Translations under genes and position numbers: made by a program
Source of the DNA: Priapulus caudatus
Lineage: Eukaryota; Priapulida; Priapulimorpha; Priapulimorphida; Priapulidae
NCBI RefSeq assembly: GCF_000485595.1
Contig: NW_014577202.1
Location: forward strand, 409,354-430,676
Reading direction: 5' to 3'
DNA: 21,323 bases
Part shown: positions 1 through 10,024 of the stretch, piece after piece
How the letters are laid out: every line of letters begins with the position of its first letter
How positions within the stretch are numbered: position 1 is the first letter of the stretch
The notes under the pieces: model-generated
What the model saw: the letters and a program-made list of their open reading frames with translations, nothing else
The model's database searches: none
What the model was told of the DNA's origin: nothing

Positions 1-121
1 TGGTCAGCGGAGGCCTCGGCGGAGCTTGTTGTGTTAGTAGACGCATGAAGGTAATTTGATATGGACTTTATGGCAAACGCTAGGCCCGTCTGCTGTCCTA
101 ATAGCTGCCCCGGGCTCTTTA

Positions 122-180
122 GCTCTCTCTCTCTCTCGTCTTCTCTCTCTCTCTCTCTCTCTTCTCTCTTCTCTCTTTTA

Positions 181-217
<37 letters not shown>

Positions 218-362
218 TGCTCTATCGCTCGCTCGCTCGCTCTGTCGCTCCCTCGATCCCTCTCTCATTCTCTCGCTCTCCACTTCCAGCTGTTTCTTCA
301 TCACTCTATCTCAGTCCCCCTTGGTCTGTCTTTCTTTCTTTTTCTCTCCCTCCTCCTTCTTT
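122..362. repeat. Polypyrimidine (CT)n microsatellite
   Basis: Almost uninterrupted CT dinucleotides to about 225, then (GCTC)n-like units, then imperfect C/T-rich sequence. Ser/Leu-repeat ORFs in two plus frames and an Arg/Glu-repeat ORF on the minus strand are products of the repeat, not genes. Confidence 0.95.
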
Positions 363-631
363 CGGTGTGAACCGTGTCGCGGTTTGCTGTGGTGAATGAG
401 TGGCCGGGTACGTGATGGTAGGTGAATTCTCATCGGGTGTACAGACTATAAGACGCGGCTAACGACAGCGCCGAGAGGCAACGCACGGGCGGGACAGTGA
501 AAGACTAGGGTATGATTCAGATGAGGTGGAGGATAGGAGTGGGGAGATGGCGGGGCAAGATGCGAGAGCATCGGAGCAGGAGGGCGATCTGAAGGGACAG
601 CGACACATACAGGGCGAGCAAGGAAATGTGA

Positions 632-830
632 TGCAGAGAGAGGGAGAGGGAGAGGGGCGGTGATAGGTAGGAAGGTGGATAAATAGATCGTTAAGCAGAT
701 AGAGAGAGAGGCGCGAAGAGAGAGAGAGAGCGAGGAGGTGTGTGTGTGGTGTGTGAGAGAGGATAGAGAGAGAGAGGGGGAGGAGAGAGCGGAGCGAGGG
801 AGCGATGAGAGGGAGGAGTGAGGGAGAAGT
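632..830. repeat. Imperfect polypurine (GA/GGA)n tract
   Basis: The plus strand is nearly all A and G, with GAGAGG and GAGGGA units, a short GTGTGTG insert near 740 and a G8 run just after at about 836-843. The strand bias is opposite to the CT tract at 122-362, so the two tracts could in principle pair with each other. Confidence 0.85.
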
Positions 831-930
831 CAACAGGGGGGGGCGCGTGTGATATCGAACCTTGTCATATGAAGCTGGCACCATAACTCTTACTCCCCCA
901 GCTACACACCAGAACGAGGCTGCGCACACC

Positions 931-954
931 GTGTAGGTGTAGGTATAGGTGTAG
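931..954. repeat. Short GTGTAG hexamer repeat
   Basis: Four tandem units of GTGTAG, one carrying a TATAG variant. This is not the usual insect telomere unit TTAGG. Confidence 0.7.
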
Positions 955-965
955 TTCAGGAGCAC

Positions 966-1447
966 GAATAACTTTCGTCATCACAACCGCCGCCCGAGCG
1001 AGTCGATTTCAGCATGCTGATTCGACAACGACGCTCACGTGACACCGATCACGCGTGTACAATCGCACGCGGTTTCTCCGCACATCCTCTATACTGACCT
1101 TGAGCGCGGTATACAAACATCTCACTGCCAATAGTTTATACCAATAAGCTGACATCGAGCTGTTGGATCGTCGGGCTGAATGGCCGACCAGTCTCGTGAT
1201 GCGGTTCTGGGGAATAACGTGTTTCGTATTGTACGGCAACAGATATATAGGAACGTATTAATGACTAAATTTTACGCTTTATGTTACGTGTTATTTGTCA
1301 TTTATACGCTCCTTGATTATATCAATTAAACTGCTTTACACCGTCGAAGAAATCAGAATCTGTTGAAATTCTGGGTCTCCAACTATATCTGTTGGACATT
1401 ACGGTTGGAATTATTATTGCGTTTTAAATGCATGCGTTCGTTGGCTA
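966..1447. other. Unique stretch with no recognised gene
   Basis: Mixed-composition DNA. The first third is CpG-rich and holds a palindromic E-box core TCACGTGA at 1035-1042. The rest is AT-rich. A 76-codon minus ORF here has no recognisable features. Confidence 0.5.
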
Positions 1448-1860
1448 TACCTACGGCTGTAGTTGTGGTTGTGGCTGTGGCGTCATGGCTGTGGACTATT
1501 GCTGTGAGTTTGGGTGTGGGTATGGTGCGCTATTGGTGTGGTTGTGGTTATTGGGCTATGGCTGTGGCTTTATTGGTGTATGTTGCTGGTTGTGGTTGCT
1601 GGGGCTATTGATGTAGTTGTGGTTCGTGAGCTGGTGGGTCAATGCTGTGGCTATTGCTGTGGTTTGGTTGTGGCTGTGCGTATGGCTGTGGCTATCTGCT
1701 GTAGTTTGGTTGTGGGCTGTGGCTATGGCTGTGGCTATTGCTGTTAGTTGTGGTTGTGGCCTGGTGAGGTATGGCTGTGGCTTATTGCTGATGGTTTGTG
1801 GTTCGTGGTTGTGGCTATGGCGCGTGCTGGGCTATTGCTGCTAGTTTGTGGCTTTCGGCT
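1448..1860. repeat. Degenerate G/T-rich hexanucleotide repeat
   Basis: Diverged hexamers of the type GGCTGT, GGCTAT and GGTTGT fill about 410 bp, and C is almost confined to the third base of GGC. Larger blocks such as GGCTGTGGCTATTGCTG recur near 1650, 1730 and 1830, so the array grew by local duplication and then decayed. All three plus frames stay open for long stretches with Val/Trp/Cys/Gly-rich products, which marks them as artefacts. Confidence 0.85.
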
Positions 1861-2153
1861 CTAAGGTCTAATAGTCTAATAGTAATAGACGTCTTTTTTA
1901 ATTGTTGTTGGTCATCTACGTTCTAATATAGTTCGTTGATATATTGTGTTGCTAATATGACTGTTGTTTTTATGTATACTCGGTATGTCGGTATACAATC
2001 CGAGATCTATGTCAGTATACATCTACATTCGTCGCGTGTGAGCGCAGAGACGAAAGCCACGTATCACTGCCGTAAGAAATGAACATGAAACCGTAAGTGC
2101 ACGTTTACGCCTGTGATTGCTAATTGGTAGATCTGCGCATGATCTGTTGGTTA

Positions 2154-2168
2154 TTATATATATATATA
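2154..2168. repeat. Short (TA)n run
   Basis: Seven to eight TA dinucleotides. Confidence 0.8.
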
Positions 2169-2311
2169 CCATTTACCACGAATATACCCTAGTGCTATTA
2201 ACGTTATTTTTTTACCTTTATTGTCAGACGATAAGACTGAGATTTCATTTCTCTAGTATTTATGTAACAGCGTGTAAAGGAGAAACAAGGTTAGATTTTT
2301 TGTGTTTTCAG

Positions 2312-2494
2312 CTGTCGTAATTAAACTGGAAAACGATCGTTTCAATCCGTATGTTTTAGGCTATACTTTCTCCACCCGCCCACCCCACTATCACCATCGC
2401 CCGCCTTGTGAGTTTCGCAACTGCGTCGTACAATGCCAATTCATATCTAGATACGTAAAGTGGTACCACAGTGTCATTAAGGATACCCCAGAAG
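2312..2494 (+). CDS. Possible internal coding exon, function unknown
   Basis: A T-rich 3' splice signal (TTTTTTGTGTTTTCAG, AG at 2310-2311) is followed by 183 bp without a stop, ending at CCAGAAG before a strong donor GTAAGG at 2495. The exon is 61 codons long with phase 1 at both ends, so inclusion or skipping would keep frame. The peptide has a His/Pro patch (RPPHYHHRPP) and three closely spaced cysteines (CEFRNCVVQC), then an aromatic stretch (KWYHSV). I do not recognise a family. No partner exon is visible nearby and no clear branch point was found, so chance co-occurrence of the two splice signals is a real alternative. Confidence 0.3.
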
Positions 2495-3982
2495 GTAAGG
2501 TTAATTACGCATTTACTTGCCGTAGAGAGGCGAGGTTGGATATTGCACAGCCATAACAGAGAGTTAAGAAGTAAGAGAGAGAACCGAGAATTGCTCAGAA
2601 AATCGTCCACACAGATTTACGAAAGTGAAGGTGAGACGATAGCGAGTCATTAACGGGTAACGAGGTCAGGGAGCCGTCGTGTAGCCCCAGGATTGTAGGA
2701 TTTAACAGGATGAGCGAAATTAACACGCTTTTCACTAACAACGGTTGGCATATACCAACTACGGTTTGAGGGCACCTATGTGGCTATATTTTTTCGTATA
2801 TACAGGGTTTGAGACAAGGTCAACCAGGTTGAAGAACAAATAATAACATGCCACTCACATTTACAGTGCTCGTGTCACTGGAATTTGTACCCCCCCCCTA
2901 GGGCCCAAAAAACAACCACCACCTACCGTCTACCTGTTTCATTATGCAACGTACATTTATGCACGCATATTCTGTTATGACGATACTTGAGAGCCGCCTA
3001 GACGACTCCCTCTGATTAACTACAGGTTAGATAAACGGGACATCATTTGCGTTGATCAGCCAATTAGTGCCTTGGTAGGAGTGATCACCTACGAAGCTGC
3101 TGAAGCCCTGCAACGAGCGCAAAAACACTAATCAAACACTAAGAGATCATAGCATTTCGTTATTTTAGTCTTCGTTTATTTTTATTTTTATTTTTTTTCC
3201 ATTCTTTTTAGCCATACGACAGTACTACAGCGAGAGTTCTAGATAGAACACGCAGAGATAGTATATCACGGATTTAACGGATTATGCTTTGACCATATAA
3301 CCAGGCAACCCAACCACTAAACCCCCCCCCATATATCCGATTGTATGATATTCGAGCAAATCATGTTGTATGATCAGACGCAGATTCTAACTGATTTAGT
3401 ATTTTCAGGCATAGAGGTGCACTAGTGTCAGTAACGGCACGTGTTTTTGTTTGTTTGTGGACCTACTACTTTTTATTTTTGACCACACAATACCTGTTTA
3501 AATTTTTATGATTTTACTTCTGTGTACTTTTAGAGCGCATTACAGTTTATGTATTGAGTACGATGTTACACGTTTATCGCATGCTCACCTTTTTGATTTC
3601 ATTGCAATTTCGTTTTATCTATGTTGTTTTTCAATCTATATTTCTTTACATTATATTTTCTTTTTGCAACTACGTAATTACGGGATTTTTAATACATGTA
3701 TAACTTGTTCGAAGGCGTTCTTATAACACCTTCGACTTTGTTTATTTCGTTCGGTTTTTGATTATGATATTCATAACCAGTGAATAATCCTATGTTTATC
3801 AGTTTTAACAGCATTTCTGTCTCATCACTACTTGTGCTAACACCGTCGATACAAACTACAACAATGCGACCATACCCAAAAAATTCTAAACCTGGAAAAC
3901 ACCGTGATCAACGTGCGGTTGAGTATTATCCTGCATGAAGACTTGCATTGTGCGTTGCATTATAACATTCACGATGTCTAAT
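2495..3982. other. AT-rich unique stretch with mononucleotide runs
   Basis: No gene could be supported. It contains C9 runs at 2890-2898 and 3322-3330 and a T-rich tract at about 3172-3201. A 46-codon open frame without a Met (2991-3131) looks mildly protein-like. A 72-codon Phe/Tyr-rich ORF around 3508-3726 reflects AT-rich composition. Confidence 0.5.
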
Positions 3983-4065
3983 CCTACTCTACTCTTCTAC
4001 CAAGTCATTACCATACCAGATTTTTTACACCGCCGATCACCCGAAGCAGACAGCAACGAATCACA

Positions 4066-4632
4066 ATGACGACGCCAACACCGGACACCACCACCAGAGA
4101 CATCGCCACCATGGACACCACCACCACCAACAACACCACGAACACAACCACCACGGACGCCACGCACCACGGGCAGCAGATCCGACACCTTGAGATTGCC
4201 AATCGCCGCCGTCGCCTAGCAACCATCAGGAGCCCCGAACCCCGAGGGTTTAGCGTCGACAGCATCGAAGCGGCCGACCGAAAGTGGCGCCGTCGCCTAG
4301 CACTCATAGCGGAAATTCAACCAAGAAGAGTTCTTTCTGTCGCCCCGAGGCCACGTTCGCTCACGCTTACACCTCCACCCCCCACCTACATCTACCCTCT
4401 CCCCGCCCCCACTGGATACTCACATTCCCACTCCCGAATATATTCCCCCTACCCCTACACGCAACCTCAAGAGCGACCCCCACCCTGCTACTTCGGCTTC
4501 GGACGTCGGGACCCAGCGTACACCTGGACTGCCTACTACGTCCACATGGAGTCCTGCCATCGACGCAGATACGACGCCTTGATGTTCTGCAGCGAGGTAC
4601 TCAAACGATACATTGTCCGAGCGTGGCCCTAA
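4066..4632 (+). CDS. Unrecognised 188-aa ORF, possible retroelement-derived or lineage-specific gene
   Basis: The ATG sits in a good eukaryotic context (A at -3), and the frame is open upstream to an in-frame TAA near 3980. In order the protein has: a Thr/Asn/His-rich low-complexity N-terminus (residues 1-45); an Arg-rich region (about 48-105) with two diverged 27-residue repeats, each starting RRRLA (DNA copies at 4207 and 4288, 81 bp apart); a Pro/Tyr/Ser-rich linker; and a more ordinary C-terminus with YRRRY-like basic and aromatic residues (RRRYDALMFCSEVLKRYIV). The two repeats also share PR and SV at matching places, which favours this frame over the overlapping 149-codon frame at 4284-4733. 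Caution: the block is poor in T, so stop codons are rare in every frame. A basic, Pro-rich protein could be a gag-like remnant, but I see no zinc knuckle, protease or polymerase. Function unknown. Confidence 0.4.
   Translation: MTTPTPDTTTRDIATMDTTTTNNTTNTTTTDATHHGQQIRHLEIANRRRRLATIRSPEPRGFSVDSIEAADRKWRRRLALIAEIQPRRVLSVAPRPRSLTLTPPPPTYIYPLPAPTGYSHSHSRIYSPYPYTQPQERPPPCYFGFGRRDPAYTWTAYYVHMESCHRRRYDALMFCSEVLKRYIVRAWP
4207..4368 (+). repeat. Two diverged 81-bp tandem units inside the 188-aa ORF
   Basis: The 15-mer CGCCGTCGCCTAGCA occurs at 4207-4221 and again at 4288-4302, exactly 27 codons apart. The following residues keep the pattern RRRLA-x-I, then PR, then SV, which fits an old in-frame duplication. 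Confidence 0.55.
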
Positions 4633-4758
4633 CCATCCAACACCAGACAGTTGAGACCAGACCACGAACCCGGACCACTACACCGACGGAGCCACGGAGA
4701 TACTCCCACGGACAATTAAAGATGATGGATTAATTAAGGAATAATTAGGCTAGTTAGG

Positions 4759-4799
4759 TTTTTGGAAAAGAGGATTAACACACTATTTTTTTCCAAAAA
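4759..4799. other. Perfect 11-bp inverted repeat (hairpin)
   Basis: TTTTTGGAAAA at 4759-4769 is complementary to TTTTCCAAAAA at 4789-4799 with a 19-nt loop. It lies in the AT-rich sequence just after the 188-aa ORF and could belong to its 3' UTR or to the end of a mobile element. Confidence 0.5.
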
Positions 4800-4813
4800 A
4801 AGAGCATAACATA

Positions 4814-4819
4814 AATAAA
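4814..4819 (+). promoter_or_regulatory. Possible poly(A) signal AATAAA
   Basis: A canonical AATAAA lies 182 bp after the stop codon of the 188-aa ORF, following a switch from C/A-rich to AT-rich DNA. The hexamer is common by chance in AT-rich DNA. Confidence 0.3.
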
Positions 4820-5186
4820 AAACGTACAATATAACCATAAAGTTCTTCGCTATAGAATATAACTCTTAACTTTTTCATAAGGAGGGGAGTAATGTAATAA
4901 AGCTAAATTCATTACGATATAGAGCGACGACGCAGGGACACGCCTCAGGCACTTTTGGTCACTCGCTTCGTTATAGGCAGTTCGATACTGGTACCTCCAA
5001 GTACGACATTCCGGGTAAACAAAAGACACCCTCCCCCTATCATTAAAAAGAGGACAGTAGCCATTTTCGCACCAAGGCATGGCCTTGTTTCATAGACACA
5101 TTAACATGGAAGCGTAGCACTACTAAAACTACGTGACACGGCTAGAATTGTATATATAGCAAGCTTTTCTAACAGAGAAGTCAGGG
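4820..5186. other. Unique AT-rich stretch, nothing recognised
   Basis: No repeat or supported gene. A 76-codon minus ORF (4850-5080) has no recognisable features. Confidence 0.4.
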
Positions 5187-5266
5187 GAGAGAGAGAGGGG
5201 GAGAGAGAGAGGGGGGAGAGAACCAACCGGGCTCTCGGAGTCTCTCTCTGTCTCTCGCTCTCTCTG
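5187..5266. repeat. Inverted microsatellite: (GA)n arm then (CT)n arm
   Basis: A GA-rich arm (5187-5220) and a CT-rich arm (5241-5266) flank a 20-bp spacer that itself contains CTCTCGGAG. The arms are complementary and could form a hairpin or cruciform. Confidence 0.75.
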
Positions 5267-5571
5267 GTATGTAAGTATAAATAAGTTTTACTGTATTCGT
5301 CTTATAGTATGCATCTTAAAACGTATGTCTTAAAACTCCTTTTTAAGACTAGTAAATGTATTTGCGTGTGTAAACTACCTTTAGAGATCTTGCATTCCAT
5401 ATGTAACTAACAACTTGTCTCTGTAAGTTTTGTGTAAGAATTAAATAGATATATTGTTGTACGTACATTTCGTGTCTGTCTACTTTGTGATTACCTCAGG
5501 GTACATAACTACCCGCGCCATAGCAGAACCTCTGGGTACAACATCACAGGTCTACACTATACGGTCACGAG

Positions 5572-5587
5572 CCACACACACAAACAC

Positions 5588-5645
<58 letters not shown>

Positions 5646-5871
5646 GAGTACACGTATATGTACGAATCTTCCATTCATTACACACTCACACACACACACA
5701 CGCACACACACACATACACAGCGCGGCGCGCGCACACACACACACACAACACACACACAAACACCCACACCCCCCCCCCCCCCAATCACACACACACACA
5801 CGACGGCCGGCGCAGCGCACACACACATCAGCACTCACACATCCACACACACAACCACACACACACAACAC

Positions 5872-5907
<36 letters not shown>

Positions 5908-5920
5908 CGGCACCCCACAC
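5572..5920. repeat. Compound (CA)n microsatellite with C14 run
   Basis: CA dinucleotides at 5572-5644, a 36-bp unique interruption, then CA-rich DNA to 5920. It includes C14 at 5770-5783 and the CG-rich islands GCGCGGCGCGCGC (about 5720) and GACGGCCGGCGCAGCG (about 5801). His/Thr-repeat ORFs on the plus strand and Cys/Val-repeat ORFs on the minus strand are artefacts. Confidence 0.95.
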
Positions 5921-8100
5921 ATCTCTACGCATCGTGTCAACACGAGACTCATCTCTCGTATAAACAAGCGGCGCGCTTTTAATGTGTGACGACATCACTA
6001 CATCTATGTCAGGTAAGAGATTACCATGAGATTTTTTTATCTGAATTAGGATTATGGACAAATGGAGTATTGATTGTAGTGTCATTGTTAAAGCAGTGAA
6101 CGCGTAGATGAAAAAACCACGGATGCAGGATATGGGTATATATGGGGCTATGGGTATATAGTAGCAAATATGCAGAAAGTGTATTTGGTTCGCGAGACCG
6201 CGAGTAGGTTGTTTTATCACACAGACAGCCACTATGGAGATTCAATTACGCGGATAGTTGCTACATCGCATCGACCGCGGCGTAAAAAAGTTTTATTCCA
6301 TCCAGAGCGTTTTTCTTACATGAGTAGTACAGCGTTTTGTTTCATCGATATGTACTCGAACACCAGTCATGTTATGCAAGATCGTTGAAGAATGCGCATA
6401 GAACTAGATTCTGACAGCTATGCGTAACTGCTTGCCAAGCTGAGCATAAAGTGAAACGGTCAGAGCTGCGCTATATACATACATACGTATATATATGTAA
6501 ATACGATACATACGACAACAGTGTGCATCTAGCTAGAAATATACAGAGTCAGAAATAATATTGTCATGTTCGAAGCGTAGCGTCGTAAGACTTGTGCGAT
6601 TGCATGGTTACACACAGTGTACTATGAGTTATTGCTATGTAACCCTTTAAATTATTGACAGGTCATTATAGATTTCCAAAAGATTATCCATGGGCTACAA
6701 GAGGATAACTTATAGTTAACCATACGATACGATATGTGGCTGATAAATAACACACAGATTAACGATAGATAAACATTAGATTAGCAAGAGCTTTTCAATG
6801 AATTACTGATATTGCCGTGATAACATTATAGTGTGACACGGTGGCATGAAAGGAACCGTAAACGGGCATGCCTTTAATTGAAAGTTAATTAGGCATTAGT
6901 TTTAATTACTTTATTAGGCAGCAGAACTGCGTGCGGATAGTATATAAGCAATATAGAATACGTTAATCCAGAGTTTCATTTAAGGTGTGATGATTAGTTA
7001 CGGCTTCATTTCGCGAATCAGCAAATTCTGCTATTCGCAAAAAACGTGCGAGGCTTCGCAGAGGAATGTGACCTGCAAATAGTCTGCTTCTGTTCGAGGC
7101 GCCGCGTTTGTTTTTTCTCACACAACGGCCGGATGAACTTGTTTAAAAATCTGGTAAATCTCTCCGGATTGACGAAGTCGGCGTAATGATGTGAAGGTTA
7201 TCGTCGAATCTCTGCCGACGGTGATGAGAGCTTAGTATTCGGTGTATATTCGTCGGCTGCGAGTTTGCGACTAGTTTCTGTGTGGCGGTACGCGTACGAC
7301 CTTCCGGAACGCAAGCCTATAGAATATCATATATCCCGGGCGCGCTCAGATGCGTACGGTTATCTTTGCCAGATGAAAGCTGCGTGCAGTGCAGAATGAC
7401 AAGGCGCGAACGTTTCTGTAATCCTGCACATTGATGTGTTAGATAATTGCTACAATTTAGCGCGAATGTTTTGGGGGATCCGAATGAAGAGGGAGAATTC
7501 GCGCACAAAAGCATTGCGCAGCGCTTTGCCGCGTTTTCGTAATTGGCAATGGCCGCAAGTTTACACTTGCCCAGTCCGTTGTGTTCGCAGCGTATATTTG
7601 CTCTCCTTGTCGCACGGACAGCAGTGCCAGCCGCTTCTTTTCAAACTTCACTCGCACCGTTTTATATTGATCGTTAATTGAAAGTGCCGCATTCGGTCGG
7701 TGGGAGCAGGTGAGAACACTGTGATTACAATGGTTTTGCAATACATCTTCGGAGGTCACTCAAGGTCATAATGAGATTTATACTAAGCATGGTCGAGGGC
7801 ATTACAGAAGCTGGGGGCAAATTTCACGCTAATGCGCGCGAATTGGATTGGGCATTAAGTATAGAATATAGGTTTATTTTCCGCGTCGAATGTATATGAT
7901 TTTAAAATTCCCTGAGTTTTCGACAGTCGCCTGATGTTTTAAGTGCATTTTAATTCTCTACACGCGCGCTTTAGCATAAATCTAATAGAAAATTAGAATT
8001 GAGCCATTTCACCATGCATGAAGAGCGAGCAATTAACGTACGCTTGCTATGCAAATACACTCGTTTATTTCTCCTCGTACTAGTATTCACTAGCAGATCG
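5921..8100. other. Long unique stretch without recognised genes
   Basis: Mostly AT-rich with CpG-rich patches around 7000-7600. Donor-like sites occur on the plus strand at 6013 (GTCAG then GTAAGA) and near 7710 (GCAG then GTGAGA), but no convincing open exon could be attached to them. A weak AT-rich palindrome with TGCCT and AGGCA ends lies at 6868-6894. Short TA/TACA runs occur at about 6474-6497. ORFs of 65 to 100 codons around 7317-7759 overlap on both strands and show no family features. Confidence 0.5.
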
Positions 8101-8373
8101 TGGTGGGTGATGGTGGTGTTGGTGGTGGAGCAGGAGGATGAGGATGAGGAGGAGGAGGAGGAAGAAGAGAAGGAGAAGAAGGAAGAAGAAGAGGAGGAGG
8201 AAGTAAGGGGGATGTGCTGTTGATGGGTGTGGTGGTGGTAGAGGAGGAGAAGGAGGACGAGGACGGGAAGAGGAAAAGGAGGAGGAGGAAGAGGAGGAAG
8301 AGGAGGAGGAGGTAGGAGATTAGTCGAGGAGGAGGAGAGAGGAGGAGGAGGAGGCAGGCAGGTAGGGAGAAAG
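8101..8373. repeat. (GGT)n then (GGA/GAG)n purine-rich trinucleotide repeat
   Basis: GGT units to about 8127, then about 245 bp of GGA, GAG and GAA units with almost no pyrimidine on the plus strand. The acidic Glu-rich plus ORF and the Ser/Pro-rich minus ORF are repeat artefacts. Confidence 0.95.
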
Positions 8374-8690
8374 GGTGTGGTGGGGCGGTGTTGGTATATG
8401 TGGTGGTGGTGGTGTGGTTGGTGGTGGTTGGTGTTGGTGTTGTGTGGCTGTTGGTGTTGTGTTGGTGTTGGTGATCGGTGTTGGTGTTTGGTGTTGTGTA
8501 GGGTGTTGGTGTTGGTGTTGGTGTGGTGTGGATTGTTGCGTGTTAGGTGTTTGGTGGTTTGGTGTTGGTGTGGTGTGGTGGTGTTGGTGTTGGTGTTGTT
8601 TGGTGTGTTGGTGTTGGTGTTGGTGTTGGTGTTGGTGTTGGTATTGGTGTTGGTGTTGGTGTTGGTGTTGGTGTTGGTGTTTGTGTGGTG
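8374..8690. repeat. (GTTGGT)n hexanucleotide repeat
   Basis: Imperfect TGTTGG and TGTGG units sharpen into a near-perfect GTTGGT block from about 8608 to 8680. The minus strand reads as (AACACC)n, giving a 246-codon Thr-Asn repeat ORF (7971-8711) and His/Gln repeats in another frame. No non-repeat domain supports either as a gene. Confidence 0.95.
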
Positions 8691-9156
8691 ATTGCTGTTG
8701 CTGTAGGTCATTGCGTAAGTGGTTGGGTAAATTAGTCGGGGGTGATGATGATGCCTGGTGTGTTCGGTTGTGTTGGCGATACCTGAATGTGGCAGTCAGT
8801 GTAACAGTGGTATTGAATATGTATTGATTTATTAGTGCGTTAATAGTAGTGGTAATTCGGGAATTTACTGGCCTATTGGTTGAGCACCACGATAATGTGA
8901 ATAGTGGAAATGCCACTAATGTTCTGCAATGTAAAGCTGTCACAATACCAGGAATTAGAATCAACGTACTGAGTAATGAACCATAGTCTGATTATAAGCA
9001 ACGAGTCAGTCTTACTGTATTATAAACTTACGCGACTACATTACGTATCTTTTGTGAGATAATCTAAGAGTCCGTTCCACCAGTAATCAATCAGCGTATA
9101 TGAACAAATGAAGCGCCTGATACACCCCACTACGTGTGTACTGTGCGCTGTGTATA
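8691..9156. other. Unique stretch, nothing recognised
   Basis: AT-rich DNA between two microsatellite blocks with no supported ORF, splice pair or repeat. Confidence 0.4.
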
Positions 9157-9491
9157 ACACACACACACGACATCCCGACACTCACAAGAGGACACACACA
9201 CACGAACTACATCACACACTACACACACCACACGCACACGCACACACACACACTACAGCACACAACACACCACACACAACAGCAGCACACAACACGCCAC
9301 ACACATGCATCACAACACAGCCGCCACACACGACATCAACGCACGCTCACACGCAACGCAACCGGAGATTAATGAGTGACCAGCACGCCCACACACGCGC
9401 ACATCGCACGCGCACGCACGGCACGCAACACACACCACGACGCACACACACACACAACAGCGGCAAACACACACACACACGTCAACACAAA
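9157..9491. repeat. CA/CG-rich degenerate microsatellite
   Basis: CACA and CACG units with interruptions such as CACAACAG and a 14-bp unique insert near 9366. Thr/His-rich ORFs here are artefacts. Confidence 0.9.
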
Positions 9492-9668
9492 CAAAAATCT
9501 ATTCATGCTACGGCATAAAAACCTCCGCGGCTGAATTACATTATGCGTAAACGTAAACGATAGTCGTCACGAGTCGGCGGCGTCGTCTCGAAGTTGCGCC
9601 TAAATACGCGCCATTAGGAAATAATTGAAATTGAATATTTAACCGCGCGCCGTGATGTGTGACCGACG

Positions 9669-9815
9669 ATGTTGAAACTACGCAGCAGCACGCTCCTTCG
9701 TTGCTTCAAAAGTTATTACGGAGAGATTTGTATAGCGGGAGAGCGTACATCGATTGCACACATCTCCGAGGCCACTAGCGATCCGCTCGTGACGTATGCA
9801 ATTAAAACTAACGCG
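9669..9815 (+). CDS. Possible first coding exon with a mitochondrial-presequence-like start
   Basis: The ATG has A at -3 and an in-frame TGA four codons upstream, so it would be a true start. The frame runs 49 codons to AACGCG and meets a strong donor GTAAGT at 9816, in phase 0. The N-terminus (MLKLRSSTLLRCFKSYYG) is rich in Leu, Ser, Lys and Arg and has no acidic residue until position 19, as in mitochondrial targeting peptides. The next 30 residues are ordinary. No matching acceptor exon was identified downstream. A short open frame next to one good donor can arise by chance, so this is a weak candidate. Confidence 0.25.
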
Positions 9816-10016
9816 GTAAGTAGTTGGTGGGGGGGGGGACCACTTACGGCGTATTTATTAATAGACGGTTACGTCATCGCACAAAGATAGCCTGTGGCGC
9901 GCGAAGTCATCGATTGAGTGAGGAGAGAACCAATTATGCTATCCTCCGTCCGCTGATAACCGGATTAAAGCGGCGTGGTGACGAGGGCAAAGAGTTAGTT
10001 CTGTTTGTGTTGGTCA

Positions 10017-10024
10017 GTGTTATC
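10017..10024. repeat. Left 8-bp target-site duplication
   Basis: GTGTTATC directly left of the hAT-like element. It is identical to 10520-10527. Confidence 0.8.

Noticed and set aside
931-954. Telomere-like repeat
   Set aside because: The unit is GTGTAG, not TTAGG or TTAGGG, and there are only four copies.
2885-2915. Possible second hAT terminus (C9 then TAGGGCCC)
   Set aside because: It shares only a C-run and GGGCCC with the element at 10025-10519. No CAGTGGCGGAT-like end or target duplication was found.
2991-3131. 46-codon open frame ending QRAQKH
   Set aside because: It has no Met and no splice acceptor at a sensible distance from a branch point. The length is well within chance expectation.
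4284-4733. 149-codon plus ORF overlapping the 188-codon ORF
   Set aside because: Low T content keeps several frames open. The internal protein repeat supports the other frame.
5572-5920. CRISPR-like spacing of repeats and unique inserts in the CA block
   Set aside because: It is a dinucleotide microsatellite with irregular interruptions. There are no constant-length direct repeats or spacers.
7971-8711. 246-codon minus ORF with Thr-Asn, Pro and Ser repeats
   Set aside because: It is the direct reading of the GGT, GGA and GTTGGT repeats. No non-repeat domain is present and all neighbouring frames are open too.
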